A stretch of DNA of 64,000 nucleotides from Solea solea (Eukaryota; Chordata; Actinopteri; Pleuronectiformes; Soleidae): assembly GCF_958295425.1 (NCBI RefSeq), contig NC_081149.1:20450753-20514752 (forward strand). The letters run 5' to 3'. Below, piece by piece: positions 38,701-51,129 of this stretch. Position 1 is the first letter of the stretch; the number at the start of each line of letters is the position of its first letter. The translations under genes were made by a program, and so were the position numbers. The notes under the pieces were generated by a model. That model was not told where the DNA came from, did not search any database, and saw only the letters and a program-made list of their open reading frames with translations.

Positions 38701-41700
38701 TCAGGACGGCCAGCTGATTGAATGTGGCTGCTGCTACGGGGAGTTTGCCTTCGAGAAGATGACACAATGTTCAGACGGTCACCTGTTCTGTAAAGAGTGC
38801 CTGGTGAAATACGCTCAGGAGGCAGTGTTTGGCTCCGGAAAGGTAAGCATGCACGCGCACACACGTACACATACACGCTCGCACACTGTCCCTCACAATA
38901 TGTGGGTCAGTGTGACCTGCTAAACATTTCTGTAGTTCTATATCAACCAACATTCACCCACTATTGCTGTTGGTTGCAGTCATTTTTACCCATATTTCCA
39001 ACAAGGACCATTCATGTTGAACTCCCATTTTACAGATAATATTTTATGTGAATGAATATTACATTGTCATAACAATAATAATAATAATAATAATTTATTA
39101 AATGTGTTTTACTACCTTGAAAACTTCATTGATCTCACTGGGGAAATTCATTTGTTACAGCAGCAGGGTTGGTAGCACTATACTATAATAAAATATAATT
39201 AATAAGCAATGTAAAATATACAAATGTACAATTAGAAATACACTGGTAAATACTATAAACAATGGGAATGTACAAATATGCAGAACATGTTTATAAAATA
39301 TCAAAAGAAGTTGAACCTTTTTCTTGTTTTTTTGTTTTCCTTGTATTTACTTATACAACAATACTCAGCCCTAATGTTAACGTGTGTGTTGTCATTGCAG
39401 TCGGAGCTGAGCTGCATGGAGGGCGGCTGCCCGTGCTCATATCCAGTGTGTGAGCTGGAGAAAGTCCTACCAGAGAATATACTGTGTAAATATTATGAGA
39501 GGCAGGCAGAGGAGGCGGTCGCTGCCACCTGTGCTGATGAATTAGTGCGGTAAGTGTGAGTGTGTGTGTGTGTTGGCATAGACAGCTTGCCTTTATCTTC
39601 TTACAGAACTGTTTACATGTGATTCAGCTTTATTAAATATTTTGCTGCATCATTCAGACTTATCACTCTCTCTTTTTTGTGTGTGTTTATGTGTAGTTGA
39701 TTTATTCTCACTTTCATGGTTTAACCCTTCCTCCTCTCTGGTCTTTGCAGTTGTCCGTTTTGTAACTTCCCAGCCCTGTTGGACAAAGGCATGTCTCTGT
39801 TCAGCTGTCCCAATCCTCGATGCCGAAAGGTTAGTCTAACTCTGGTTTCATCTGATGTAATCACATGTGGCAGCTTGTCAGGGTTAAATTATACCCCACA
39901 AAAGGAGATTGGGCCAGGATTTTAATTGAAGTGTTATTTATTCAGTCAAAGCACAAAGCTGTGTGCAGCATAAATTCCCTCAGTGCTGTCAGAGGGGATT
40001 CAAATAAGTCAGAGATGATAGATTGAGTTGTTTTTTTGGTGATGAAAGGGTTCAGTCTTGCGAAGTCGCCACCTCTGTCTCCTCTGTTTATCTCTGGACC
40101 TCCTCCCTCTGTCTGAGGAATGCTGGGGGAGGCCGTGCTTTGTTTCTGCCAAGGCTGTCACATGGATTCCAGTGCATAATCTCCATTTTTGAAGAAATTC
40201 ACACACAATTACACACACACACACACACACAGGTTTGCCCAACTGCTCTTCACAGGACATTGCACTGCACAGTCTTGCCGTGCAAAGTACACACAGGATG
40301 TCTTTCTTCCTCCTGATGTGTCTTTGTCACTTTTTTTGTGTGTCTCTGTCCTGCCACAACACAGTCTCTTTGTAATAAACTTGTGTCTGTATACACTTTA
40401 ATGTATGGCACCACATCTACACTAACTATCATCACTCATTCTGGGCAGTCGCAGGCAGTTTTTGATTTGATAATTCCTAAATTAATTAATTAGCACATTA
40501 ATCAGCAAATAAATAGTTTCTGCCATGGCAGCACTGAAAACACCTGGAGAATTTGGAGAAACTTGACCACAGAACCTTTGTTTCAGCCAAAGCAGTCAGG
40601 GACTAGATTTGGTTTCTGAACCAAAGTTCCAGTTGTGATAACAAAACAGTTGTTGACAATAGTTTGGAATGTGCAGGAACACGGTGTGTAGGGCTGACTT
40701 TTATTTACTGATCAAACACAGACTACATTGACCTCAGAGATGTATTTCCCACATCATTCCTGAAATGAGAAAGCACGTAAACTGGGCTTACGTGTGTAGA
40801 AACTCTACTGCAAACTGTGCTTCTTCATTTTGTGTCTTGCAGTTGTGTCCTTTTACCTGTAGGTGGAGCCAGAGGTTCATAGTGGCTGAGTTCCAGTGTA
40901 ATTGTACATCTGAACTTCATTACATCTTCACACACACCCAGAGATTTAAAAAAAAAAACTAGCTGAAAATATGTTTTTCTATTCTAAATATTAGTTGAAT
41001 ATTATTCATCTGCTGAACAGTAACCAACTGCTGCAAATGTAGGTCAACGTCCAGAAGCCAATATTTGTGGCCTTTTTCTTAAGGACATCTTAAAATGAGA
41101 TATTAAGAGAAGAGTGGTTGTGCTCTTTGTTAGTCGACTGCAAACAGAGGGCTACTAAAAGTTGCTTCCTTTTTTTATCGTGTGTCAGAGACAGGATGTC
41201 TGTCTGTGTTATGTCTGGATAGTCTGCGGTGAATCCTCTTTTGCAAACCTACATATTTGAAATGTACATATTGGTCTGACAAACGTTAATGTTTGTTGTT
41301 GTTGTTTTTTTGTTTTCTTTTGATCAGTTTTTTTTTTGGGGAGGTGTTATTCCCATCACCATAGACATAGTTGAGGACAGATGCTGAATAGTTGTCAGCC
41401 TCAGTTCCCGCTCAGTCTATAATCAGGGAGGGGCATGATTATGTAACTGACACACTTCTGTGAGCCCACCCGCTGTCTTCCACACTGCTGCCTCATTGGC
41501 TGCTCATGCTTTCCTCTCCATCCGTACTGGTCGCTCAGTGGTTGGACACACTTCCTCCTCTATTTCAAAGGTGGTTTGAATCCAATTTGACCCAAATTCC
41601 CCTCCCTTTCTTTTTGCTCCCCCTGCTCCTCTTCCCTCGCTCCGTCTGACCTACACACACATGCACACACACTCATGGAGTTGCACACAAACGGATGCTA

Positions 41701-44700
41701 ATGTATTCCACATGTGGTTATGAGGACATTTGGACTGCCTTGTTTTTGCCTGGGTATGATTGCTTCATGAAATCGCAGGAATGTAATATGTAGGCCATGG
41801 GAAGGCCGTTCTTGTTTGCACTGAATCTGTGCAACAGTGTGTATGTGCATCTGTTGTGCTGCTCCAGTTGTTTAGTGTGCATTATTACATCTGCTGCAGG
41901 TTCCCCACAGAAGCATCATCTATCACAACGTCACGTCAGACATACAGTACACCTCCTCTCTTCCATCCTTCCCTGTGATATACTCTCAGATTAGACTGCA
42001 GTAAAAGCCACAAGTCTAACCACAAAACACACACACAATGCAAGCCCCCCCCACACACACACACACACACACACATGACCCCACCCCATCAGAAGCCACC
42101 GACAGCCTGCACTACCTTATAAGGACTGCTGCAGCCTGTAGTACAGAGGAAGAGGTAGAAAAAGAGAAGAAACCAGAGTAGCAGAGGTGAGGTACGGCTG
42201 AAGAATGAAGAACAATATATTGGGTGAAAGGCAGGATCCAATGGGTCCACTGAATGGGGATGAAGTTGTAGTGCTTGGAGAAATCCCACACACGCATGGG
42301 GAGAACACGCAAACTCCATGTAGAAAGGCCCTTGTTCCGACTCGGTCGTGAACTGGAAAGCTAACCACTGTTCAGCCCAATGTGGACTCCACATTGCTGT
42401 CGGTTATACATGAACTGAAGTGTCTTTGTCCATTGTCACATTTATTGACACTCACATGAGACACAATGTGGCAGGAATGATACGTCCTGTACAAGAGTTG
42501 ACTCTGACGCCACTGGCTGTATTTACACACACAGGCTTGTGCAGCTATTCTACTTAGGACCCTGCATTGATTTCCATTCATTTCAACAGCTGAAACAAAG
42601 CATTATCCTGAACCTTAAACAGTTTAGTACTTACTCTGCCTGAAAAGGTCTTGAAGAGGTAACGCATACAAGCATATGCACAGCATCACTCTTTCTCATG
42701 TCATTCCTTGTCCTTTTCTGTAGAATACCACTAGGGGTCGATCTTTCACCACTCTGCCTCCAGCCCTCCTCCCCCTTCTCATGGGTTTGCCTCATCTGTC
42801 TTTGTGTGTGATGTGGCTTTTTCTGACATTTGTGTCTGATTCTGCACCTCTCTTCTCCTAAAGACGCCCATTTAAGTGAACCCATACACCAGAGAACCTT
42901 TTCCTACTGTACTCGCACACTACTGTGCCTCATGCTCATGTTTCATGCATGTCTCTGGTTAGGGACTCACTTTTAAGTCCAAAACATCTTAAAAATGATA
43001 AAACTGTTTAGTCTAGGTTTTATCTATATTGTGGTAGATGTGGTTCCCCTCTCCCTCAAATCTGCTGGTCTGTGGAGCCACAGTTTCTCCACTAACATAG
43101 TTGTGTGCTCCTGGGTTTTTGTGATCCAAACTGCTCCAAAATGCCAATGAAATCTCCTGCTCCTTTGCATCAGTTCCCCCACCCTCTGGCTGACCTTGTT
43201 CACATGCAGCTGTCTTAGCGAACACTGTGTGAGCGACAAGCCTGTGTTAGCAAAAACACGGATAAAGGAGACGGGGTGTGTTTGTGTCCAAGGTTAGGCG
43301 TCAGACTGGAGAATTGCTGTGAAGATATGGCTCATTCTTTGCTGCATCAGCTGTCATATGCCTGCTCTTCAATAATACATGAGGGGTTCAAATATTTATC
43401 GTGACATCACTTAGCCAAGGGTTAGAAAGTGAGGCATCCCAGAGCTGTGTGTGAGTGTGTATATGCACACGTGTGTGTACAGCACATCTTAGCGCTGACA
43501 TGACGGCAGAGATTGGAGAGGACAGAGTTGCTGTTTCTAGGCAACCGAGCAGTCAGTGGCTAGCAAATCGTACTCTCGCTGCAGTCGCACACTCACATTT
43601 GCAGGGAGAGAGAGAGCGAGCCACACCTAGTTGTCTGTGCAAGTCCAACTCCCTGCAGCGGCAGCACCAGCAGCATATAGAGCAGCAGGCACTGTCTGAG
43701 TGCAGCGCTGCTCTGATTCAGCAAAAACAGGGACGTGGATGGAAATGTGGCAGATTGTTGTCATATTTGATGTGTGTGCCTGTGCGTGTGCTTTTCCATG
43801 TCATACATTATTGAGCAGACATACATTTTCAAATTGATGCTTCAGTAAAAGTCTGAGTAAAACTGGAATTAATTGGTGTATTATACAACCAGTTCATATA
43901 GTATGAAGACTTAGTAAATGAATGTTTTGCTTTGTCATTGTTTATTTTTACACTTTTGCCCCTCTCATCGATCTGTTCTTTTTTTTCTAAAGGAGAGCTG
44001 CAGGAAGTGCCACGTCCAGTGGAAGCAGCATGTGGGTAAGACGTGTGAGCAGGTGCTAGAGAGGGATGAAATCCGCATGAGGGTGCTCTTGTAAGTACCT
44101 CACACTGGACTCCTTTACTAACATGTTACCACTTAGCCATAAATACCCATTTGCTCTTATATATGAAAACATTAAATATGTTAAATGTAACTTAATTTGT
44201 GCTGTCATGTTCTGATTGAAAACTTTCCCTTTTATGGTATCAAAACACGACAAATAGATCTCTTCCATCCATCTGTCTGTTTTCACACTCATGTCAAAAT
44301 ACTTAACATGACAAAACATTGAAACGGTAAAAACATTGTAAGATGTAGGCAAACAGAAATATTTGTAGCACCAAAGATGACGGTACACATTCTGGTATCC
44401 CCACCCCCACATAAACTGGCCGCCTACTTCATAAAGGTCAAATTGGAAATGTATCAAGGCATTTATGTTGTTGCACCAATACACGGCCTTGTGCATAGGA
44501 GCCTGCTCTTGTTCACTCGAAAGAATTTGCCCCGGCCATTGCCAAGACGGCTGCCGAGTGCCAAGACTTAAACTGACCTGTTTTGTACCGATCCTGATTT
44601 TGGCCCTTCAGGGATATTTTTGTCCCTGCCTCTCATAACTGTCCACCCTGACTCCTCTCTGAGAGAGCATGCTGGGTAAACAGCTCAGTTACCGGACAAC

Positions 44701-47700
44701 CCTCCAGGAAGTGGATTGGCCGGCTGCTTCCTGTTGCCCAGCAGGCCCACCAGCAGCACTTCCTGTTATGAGCCGTCCACAGATCTTCTCATTTCCTGGT
44801 ACTGAAGGAGACGGGAAGTGGCCTGGTGGACACATTAACAGATCAGAGTCTGAGCAGGATTGTGCTGATGATTATAACAGGACAAGACAAAAAAGAATCA
44901 CTATGGCAACATTAGTCCGGTCCTCACCGTATGCACAGCTTTGCTCTTGCGTATGTGGAGATCACACAGAGCATTATATTCTTAAACAGCGCTGCTTTGA
45001 TTTAACAGATTTTTATGTCAAATGTTTAACCCTATTTATCACCAACAAACCCAGAATGATGAACACCTGTGTATAACAAGTGTGTTGGTCTGTATCCTGA
45101 TTAACTTTCTAGTTATATTTTGGATTAAGTTGTATCATCTTAAATCATGTATTATCTCTAACATTTTCAACCCATGAAACCCCATTTTGATATGATTTAT
45201 GGTCGTTCAGGTTCTCTCAGCTCAGTCTGCACTAGGCTCTGCCATTGTTATGCTCTCAGCTCATACGTATCTGACTGTCATTGGTGGTAACAGCCATGGG
45301 AAGGTATTCAGTTTGATAATGCAGTATATTGTAAAGTTTGCAGCCCATGTTGCCTGTAGCATCAGCTGATGAACATATGTAACTTGGAAAAAGTATTTGC
45401 CCTTTGACATGAAACCATGAAAACTAGGTTTTTAACTGTTGCGCATCATTTTTAACCATAAAAAAAAAACATGTTGCAATCAAACCATTGTCAAAAAAGT
45501 GTACGGGCTGACTTTGCCTATCAGCCACACATAGCTCTCTTTCCGAGTATAGCAGTATTTAGGTCTTGTGTCACACAAGGACATTCCCAGCCTGCAGACA
45601 GGAAGTTGGTTTAAGCCAAGGCAGGCGGAGGCAACAGCAACTTTAAGGCACTAGTAAAGTCAGACGGCTGCAAACGGGTTGGAGTATGACTGAAAACACA
45701 AAGAAGTGCACGAGAAGTATATCTACTGTTCAAAAAGCTCTGTTGTTGAGCAGTTTAATTGGATAAATGCCTCTGTGATGCCTCTGTGTACACACAAACA
45801 CCCCCTTTGCCCATTATTGGACGAGGAAACAGCGTATAAATAATATTACATTGTTTCTGTTCATTAAAACCAAAGAGAGGCAGAATAATAACAACAAAAA
45901 TCACCAAACGTTACACACTGCAGCTTTAAAATACGCAACAAACTCTGTCCTTAAGACACACTGGAGGAGGCAAGTTCATCTGACTGTAGCACAGTTTTAG
46001 ACATATGTTTTAACATTAACACTGTTGTGTCTGTCTTTATTTCCTGTTCTCAGGCCTTGTTGAATTCCTTATCCACTGCCACTCACCTGTCATTACAATC
46101 CACTCACATTTTAAAATTGTAACTCTGTCTTTCTCCGTCCGTCTCTGCAGTGAGGAGCGTATGACAGCAGCTCGCGTGAGGAAGTGTGTCAAGTGTGGGA
46201 CGGGCCTGGTCAAGTCGGAGGGCTGCAACCGGATGTCGTGTCGATGCGGTAGCTTCATGTGCTACCTCTGCCGAGAGCCCATCACTGGCTACAACCACTT
46301 CTGCCAGCATGCCCGCTCTCCTGGAGCTCCCTGCCGCCACTGCCGCAAATGTTCCCTCTGGACTGACCCCACGGTAATTATACAGACATGTTCTGTGCCT
46401 GGTTTTGTGTAACAGGTTACATGAAGGCAGAGGGCTAATGTTTGCTTAAAATCTTTACTTTTCATTCTGTTCCAGTAACGGGAGACGTTCATGTCGTCTT
46501 ATTTAGTTAAGTTGTTCCATGGTTTTCTACAGACACTTTTACACTTATAAGATGCTCACTAACTCACTTTGATCATGAGCATCTGAGTTGGCAGCAGCTT
46601 ATCTCTGACCTGGACTAGATCACTGCAAACCAACAGCATCAATTAGTCCCCTGAGAAGTTAATGAGCTGGAGCTGCTCCAGTCGCTCGGCAGAGGCACCA
46701 GCCTCAGCCATAAGCTGGCTCTGAAAGCTTTGCCAAGAAATGGATAAAATACTGTGTCTAATGGAGGCTGGAGGAAAATGAAAGGCTTTCCCTGTCCGGT
46801 GTACTGGTGAAAGTAGTTTTTCCACAAGCCTTTGATTCACTTAATACCACAGTTTATTACCTCTGTCGTTTGTGTCTAACCTAAGAAGTTATGAACGGAA
46901 ATGATTAGGTTTTGGTTGTGATCCAGAGTTGAGTGTAATGACACAGAGAGTTTCTCACCCTCGGAGTGCTTTCTCGAGTTTTTGGTGTTGCATCTACTGT
47001 GTTGCATCACCCTCTGTGTGTTTGTGTTTCTGCAGCAAGATGACGAGAGAATCATTCAGGAGATCCAGAAGGAAGGAGAGGCGGAGCTGAATAAGAAATC
47101 TGCTGGTCAGTGCAGACACACCTCAAAGCTTCAGTCAGTCTTTGAAAAGTCAGACCAAACTTTTTTTAAATGAATGTAGGAAACCCTCAGATGTAGAAAT
47201 CTGGACCTGCTTGAGGATCTTCCCAGATGTTTCATTAGAAGTGTCTTGTTTCCCATTTATTTAGCCCACTTACATCATTTTAAACTGATTTTACTGAAGA
47301 ACTTTATTTATTTATTTCGGTCATGACATTTAGATCACTCATCACACATCAGTGTAGTTCACACAATACACATAACCGAAAGGGAAAGCGGGAGAAGCAA
47401 AAGCTTATCTAGTCCCGCCCCCATTATCATCATACAATAGATAATTATTCTTTTCTTATGACATTTGACAAAAACATGTTTTCAGCATCACTCAGAGATG
47501 TAGTCTAGCTCTAGACAGTCAAATCAGACTCCATGTGTGTCTGTACATGTGTCCATAATATTCCGTCGTGAGCGACAGTCTCGACTTGTTGCCTGGCATG
47601 TTCAACTTCCCAAAAGTTGAACATGCCAGGCAACTGAGGTGAATTGTGTCCCTGGCAGTACAACAACATTCCTCCTCTCTGCTGCTTCCTCTTTGTCTTT

Positions 47701-48293
47701 TTTAGCCTTTCTTATTTCTTCTGACACGTTGGCTGTTTATAACCTAAACCAGCAGCAGTTTCAGTTCAGGGATGTTCCTGTGTTTGGTTTGTCTCAGTTT
47801 TTGTTAAGTATGTTAAGCAGGTGATGGTGTGCAGGGGGAAGTCTTCCTCAACATCCTGTGGTTCATTCCCTTTCTTTTCGTTCTTCTTCTGTCAGATAAT
47901 TCGGGGAAGAGGGTCGGTCCTCCCCCGGAGCCCATCACAAATTCAAAGAGGCCGCGAGTGGGTCCGCCACCCGAAAACCCACCCAACCCGAACCCAGCGG
48001 CTCCTCCCCACCCTCAGGCGGTACAAGCTCCCCTGTTTGTCCCGCCGCGTGGTCGCTACCCTCCGGCTCCTCCCCCAGGCAGAATGTACCACCAGGTGAT
48101 CGTACCCCGGCTGCCCCCGGCTCCCTACGTGCCCCCCCTGCATCACCTGCCCCCGCTGAACAATAACAACAACAACCACCACCATCACCACCACCTCCAC
48201 AACCCTCCTTTGAACCCTCTTCACCACAACATGGATGTAATGGACCTGCCCATGCACTATGGACCGCCACACCGCTACTACAGACGCTTGTAA
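32717..48293 (+). CDS. rnf216: RNF216 (TRIAD3), RING-IBR-RING E3 ubiquitin ligase, complete
   Basis: RNF216 is an RBR ligase that builds K63 and other chains on RIPK1, Toll-like receptors, Beclin-1 and Arc in mammals. It acts in innate signalling, autophagy and synapses. Sixteen coding exons give 1109 aa with no frame break; human isoforms are 866 and 923 aa. Exons: 32717-32783, 33622-33749, 33892-35226, 35408-35484, 35981-36089, 36256-36417, 36510-36621, 37355-37488, 38539-38589, 38705-38842, 39401-39549, 39751-39829, 43993-44090, 46151-46373, 47036-47105, 47896-48293. The start [20 protein letters not shown] aligns with the human MEEGNNNEEVIHLNNFH start. Most of the extra length is the third coding exon, which is Pro/Ser/Thr/Gln-rich. 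An in-frame ATG at 32669 could extend the N-terminus, but conservation favours 32717. Confidence 0.95.
33001..33199. repeat. Poly-A tract and (TA/TATG)n microsatellite in rnf216 intron
   Basis: A 24-bp A run (33001-33024) is followed by a compound TA/TATATG array at about 33098-33199. Both lie in the intron after the first coding exon. Confidence 0.9.
33622..35226 (+). other. rnf216: rnf216 acidic SIM-like segment and 445-codon low-complexity exon
   Basis: Exon 33622-33749 encodes [12 protein letters not shown], a hydrophobic core followed by acidic and serine residues. This is the form of a SUMO-interacting motif and matches ITISDSSDEE in the human protein. A second such core, DDDISILE, ends the exon. 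The next exon (33892-35226, 445 codons) is intrinsically disordered in character and rich in Pro, Ser, Thr, Gln and Ala. It includes a tandem ASTS repeat at about residues 231-244 from a 12-bp unit near 34387-34425. I see no cysteine-rich or globular pattern in it. Confidence 0.85.
36256..38589 (+). other. rnf216: rnf216 conserved region N-terminal to the RBR
   Basis: The exons encode [20 protein letters not shown], then [20 protein letters not shown] and [12 protein letters not shown], then [18 protein letters not shown], then [17 protein letters not shown]. All are strongly conserved blocks of RNF216. No named fold is assigned here from sequence alone. The preceding exons 35408-35484 and 35981-36089 encode [16 protein letters not shown], also a family signature. 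Confidence 0.88.
39830..43992. other. rnf216 large intron inside the IBR-coding region, 4.2 kb
   Basis: It contains CA runs near 40209-40231 and 42052-42074, a repeat fragment at 42225-42365, and a CCTTAAAC-type repeat near 42550-42665. No intronic gene is supported. Confidence 0.6.
42225..42365. repeat. Dispersed fish repeat fragment (LINE/SINE type)
   Basis: The words CACACACGCATGGGGAGAAC, ACGCAAACTCCATG and GAAAGGCCCTTGTTCCGACT belong to a very common teleost repeat, the same broad type as 10326-10510 but another part of it. The family name needs a repeat library. Confidence 0.6.
44091..46150. other. rnf216 intron before the RING2 exon, 2.1 kb
   Basis: Mostly unremarkable. Near 45895-45935 it holds the complement of TTTAAAGCTGCAGTGTGTAA, which resembles 52915-52945 (AAAGGTCCAGTGTGTAGCAT) and looks like the end of a dispersed element. 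Confidence 0.5.
47285..47470. repeat. Dispersed repeat fragment in rnf216 intron
   Basis: TTTATTTATTTATTTCGGTC, then CGAAAGGGAAAGCGGGAGAAG and CAAAAGCTTATCTAGTCCCG, match the pattern of a fish LINE-type 3' end. This is recognition by eye only. Confidence 0.45.
47588..47634. repeat. Perfect 21-bp inverted repeat with a 5-nt loop
   Basis: Arms 47588-47608 and 47614-47634 are exact complements around the loop CCCAA, in the intron before the last coding exon of rnf216. As RNA this would be a stable perfect hairpin. No microRNA family is recognised in the stem. Confidence 0.9.
47896..48293 (+). other. rnf216: rnf216 last coding exon: Pro-rich tail with adjacent poly-Asn and poly-His
   Basis: The 133-codon final exon encodes a proline-rich tail that resembles the human one ([13 protein letters not shown] versus APYVPPLPNV, and ending [13 protein letters not shown] versus MHFGPQPRHRF). 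It also carries six Asn followed directly by six His, built of AAC and CAC/CAT repeats at about 48159-48198. The homopolymer is absent from the human protein as I know it and is probably length-variable. Confidence 0.85.
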
Positions 48294-48755
48294 CACACAC
48301 TCTCTGTGACGAGTGTGTGTTCATCCTGGTGAAGTGAGGTCATAGGTATACACACACACACACACACACAGTTATACTTCTCATTTCAGAGGTGTTTTTT
48401 TGAGATCTGATGTTGTTTTCATCATCTTCCACGTGTGCTACCTTTTCCCTGTTTGTTCTTTTTTCACAGCTCATGCAGGTTTAACCTTTAATCTTTTTGG
48501 CCTCAGATAGTATAAAACACACAGAAGAGACTAATTGAAAAGTACATCTGTAGACCAACACACTCTGCTAAACTTCAATAATGTTGACAATCCCCACATC
48601 ATATTCCCCCTCCGTTTCTGCTTAAATACTAGAGTTGAACTGATGAATCTTCTGTTTATACAGATATTTTTGAGTACATTAAAAAACTTGGTTAACATTC
48701 CTCTCTGTATCTCTTTGTGTTTTCTAATAAAGTTTTCTGTTCATTTTGTGAGATT
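48294..48755 (+). other. rnf216: rnf216 3'UTR and poly(A) signal
   Basis: It runs from the TAA stop to a canonical AATAAA at 48726-48731 (TTTCTAATAAAGTTTTCTG), followed by a T/GT-rich stretch. It contains a (CA)n run at about 48350-48370. The gene ends here, convergent with fscn1. Confidence 0.65.
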
Positions 48756-50240
48756 CTGCCTCATGCAAGTTAAGATCTGTTGTTTTTCTTCTGTCATGTT
48801 GTTATAAGAACCTTTCTGTCTGTATTTCTTTCTTTCCAGTTGCCTCTCCCCCTCCTCTGCTCTGTCGTCTCTTGTAGAAAAAGAGGCTGACTCATGATAA
48901 CTGAGCCCCTGGGCAGTGCACCAATCACACGACGGAGCGGGTGCTCTCCACCAATCACAGCGCAGAGACAACAGAGCTTTGTGAGGTTACAAGTAGAGGG
49001 GACTTCTTTGTTAAGCCAAGTGTGCTGCTGTGAGTGTGACAAATCATTTTGCTGCACTCAGACACACATTTGTGTCGTCAACACACTCCTAGCCTCTTGT
49101 TTCAACATGAATATGAGAGTAGTAGCACAGCAAACCCTTAGATTAGCACAGTTCTCCTCACGGTGTTAGTCATGGGTGATTTGAGAGAGACTGTGTTTGT
49201 GTGAGCACCAACATTACAAGTTTAATTAGATTCAGCATCTTCTTACACCAACAATGCTGCCATTTGCTGTATTTCACAAAGACACACGAGGCCCTGCAGC
49301 GGTTTCCGTTAATGGTCGCTGTGTTTTTTTTTGGTACATCTGGGTCATTCCAGTTGTTGAGATATTTCACTCACAACCACAAATGTCAACCTCATGGTGT
49401 CATGGGACTATCAGAGTTATTTGGAGTTCATCCTCTGGGGACCATAAATGTTTGGACCAAATTCCACAGTTGTCCATTGTTCAGTTTGGACTAAAACAGT
49501 GGCTGGACCGACGCTGTCTTGTGCTTCGAGCCGACACGGCTCACATGACAAACCCTTAAATTGTTCTACAGATGCTTAAAAATGTGGCGTTAAACTTTTA
49601 AATGGAACAAATATCTGTAAGTTTCTAATTGTCAAATGCTGATTATTGACCCCCGCACAGTTAACCTCTGACCCTCTCCTCGTGCCATGAAGGGAAGACT
49701 TGTTTATTTGTCATATGCAGGTAAACACACAGTCAACACTTTATCTTTAGAAGAAATCCTCCTCTGCTGCTGTTGATGAAAACACTGGAGGCTCTGCCAG
49801 ACGAGCGTGTACGTCATGGATTACACTTCTATAGTATTATAGAGTATAATCTGGAAATGACTCACTGAATTCAAGAAGAACAAAGGGCCAGGCCTAAATG
49901 ATGTTTGATGAGACTCACTCACAGCCACTTTGAGGTGAATATCAACATCGATGTTGAGAGTGGTGGTTTATTTGGAGTTGAACCACATTAGAATATAAAC
50001 ATGTGACAAACAGTTTATGGTTTAACACTCACTGGCCACTTTGTCCCACTTTTATTAGGATCTCAAGACGCAGGCAGGAGTCACAGCTCTTGTATTAGGA
50101 GCTGGTCTTGTTCTTCGTCTTTCTACTGTTTCAAACCAGTCTGGTCATTCTCCTTTGACCTGTGGTGTCAACAGGGCAGTACAATAGTTAGACTGGAACC
50201 AACAGCCTTGCCACTTTAAGGGTCACTTAAATTTTACATG

Positions 50241-50445
50241 CCTGGATCAGTGGCAGAATGTGGATAAGAGGGAAGGAATTGGACTTGTAACCAGAGGGTT
50301 GCCAGTTCAAATTCTGGTTAGTGTTGAGGATCATGGCATCCAGTCCCACATTGCTCCCCTGGCGCAGTGCTGTGTGTTCACTACTGGTGTGTGTAATAAG
50401 GATGGGTTAAATGCAGAATTCAAATTCATTATCACTAATTGGTGT
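50241..50445 (+). mobile_element. tRNA-derived SINE
   Basis: An A-box-like TGGATCAGTGG (50243-50253) and a B-box-like AGTTCAAATTC (50304-50314) are spaced as in tRNA promoters. GGACTTGTAACCAGAGGGTT lies between them. The body (CATCCAGTCCCACATTGCTC, GTGCTGTGTGTTCACTACTG) matches a common fish SINE pattern. It does not fold as an intact tRNA. Family not named. Confidence 0.7.
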
Positions 50446-51129
50446 TGGGTATGTGTGTTAATTTGTGCAGGTGTGCTTAATAAAGTGGCCTGTGAATGTA
50501 AGAACGTCAGTCCATCTTTGCAACTGTTCATGTTGTTGCTGTTTTGTTATTTTCCTGACTTTTTTCAGTGCCATCATCAGGTCAGTGTTCATTAGTTCAT
50601 CATTTACTTTGTCAACCATAAATCGTTTTTGAGTATAATTGCATTTTCATGTTTTTTCCCAGAAACACACCCTCCTGTCTACTTATTTGTTTGTAAAAAT
50701 GTTTCTCACATGCTCTCAGGAATAAAAAGGATAGAATAACAGTGTCCCTATAACTGGTCCCTCAATATTTTTGTTATTCCATTGTCTTTGACCCAGTAAG
50801 TAAGGGTTTGTGTTAGAAATGTGTCTCTGACCTCGTCTTATCTGCTGTCAGATAAATGTTGTACAATAACAGCGTCTGTGTTTCTATTCAAACCCCTGAC
50901 AAGAGGAACGCTGCCCTTTCATGGAGTAGCCGGTGTGGACCTGATGCTGTGAATGGGTTTGTGATTAGACCGAGGTCCGAGCTGCGTCGTGACAACATGA
51001 ACTACACACAACCTTCATATCTGCTCAGACACCTGAGGTGAATGAATACTGGCTGTGCTGTGGCTTCCTGTCAGCGTGACCTCGTGTTCCTGTGTGACTG
51101 TACAACAACCTGTGGACAGCCTTCACCTC

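Larger units (their letters stand above)
38705..46373 (+). other. rnf216: rnf216 RING1-IBR-RING2 catalytic module
   Basis: RING1 is in exon 38705-38842 ([20 protein letters not shown] then HLFCKECL) and recruits the E2. The in-between ring spans exons 39751-39829 and 43993-44090 ([24 protein letters not shown]). RING2 is in exon 46151-46373 ([20 protein letters not shown] then [10 protein letters not shown]); by analogy with other RBR ligases the acceptor cysteine is C905 in SEGCNRM. The RSPGAPC and SLWTDPT tail after RING2 is the RNF216-specific zinc-binding extension. Intron 43992-39830 inside the IBR is over 4 kb. Confidence 0.92.

Noticed and set aside
47588..47634. microRNA gene call for the perfect hairpin
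   Set aside because: The stem is fully complementary and short, with no known seed and no flanking pairing typical of primary microRNAs; kept only as a finding.
50241..50320. Possible functional tRNA gene
   Set aside because: A and B boxes are present, but acceptor-stem pairing and a proper anticodon arm are not. It fits a SINE head better.
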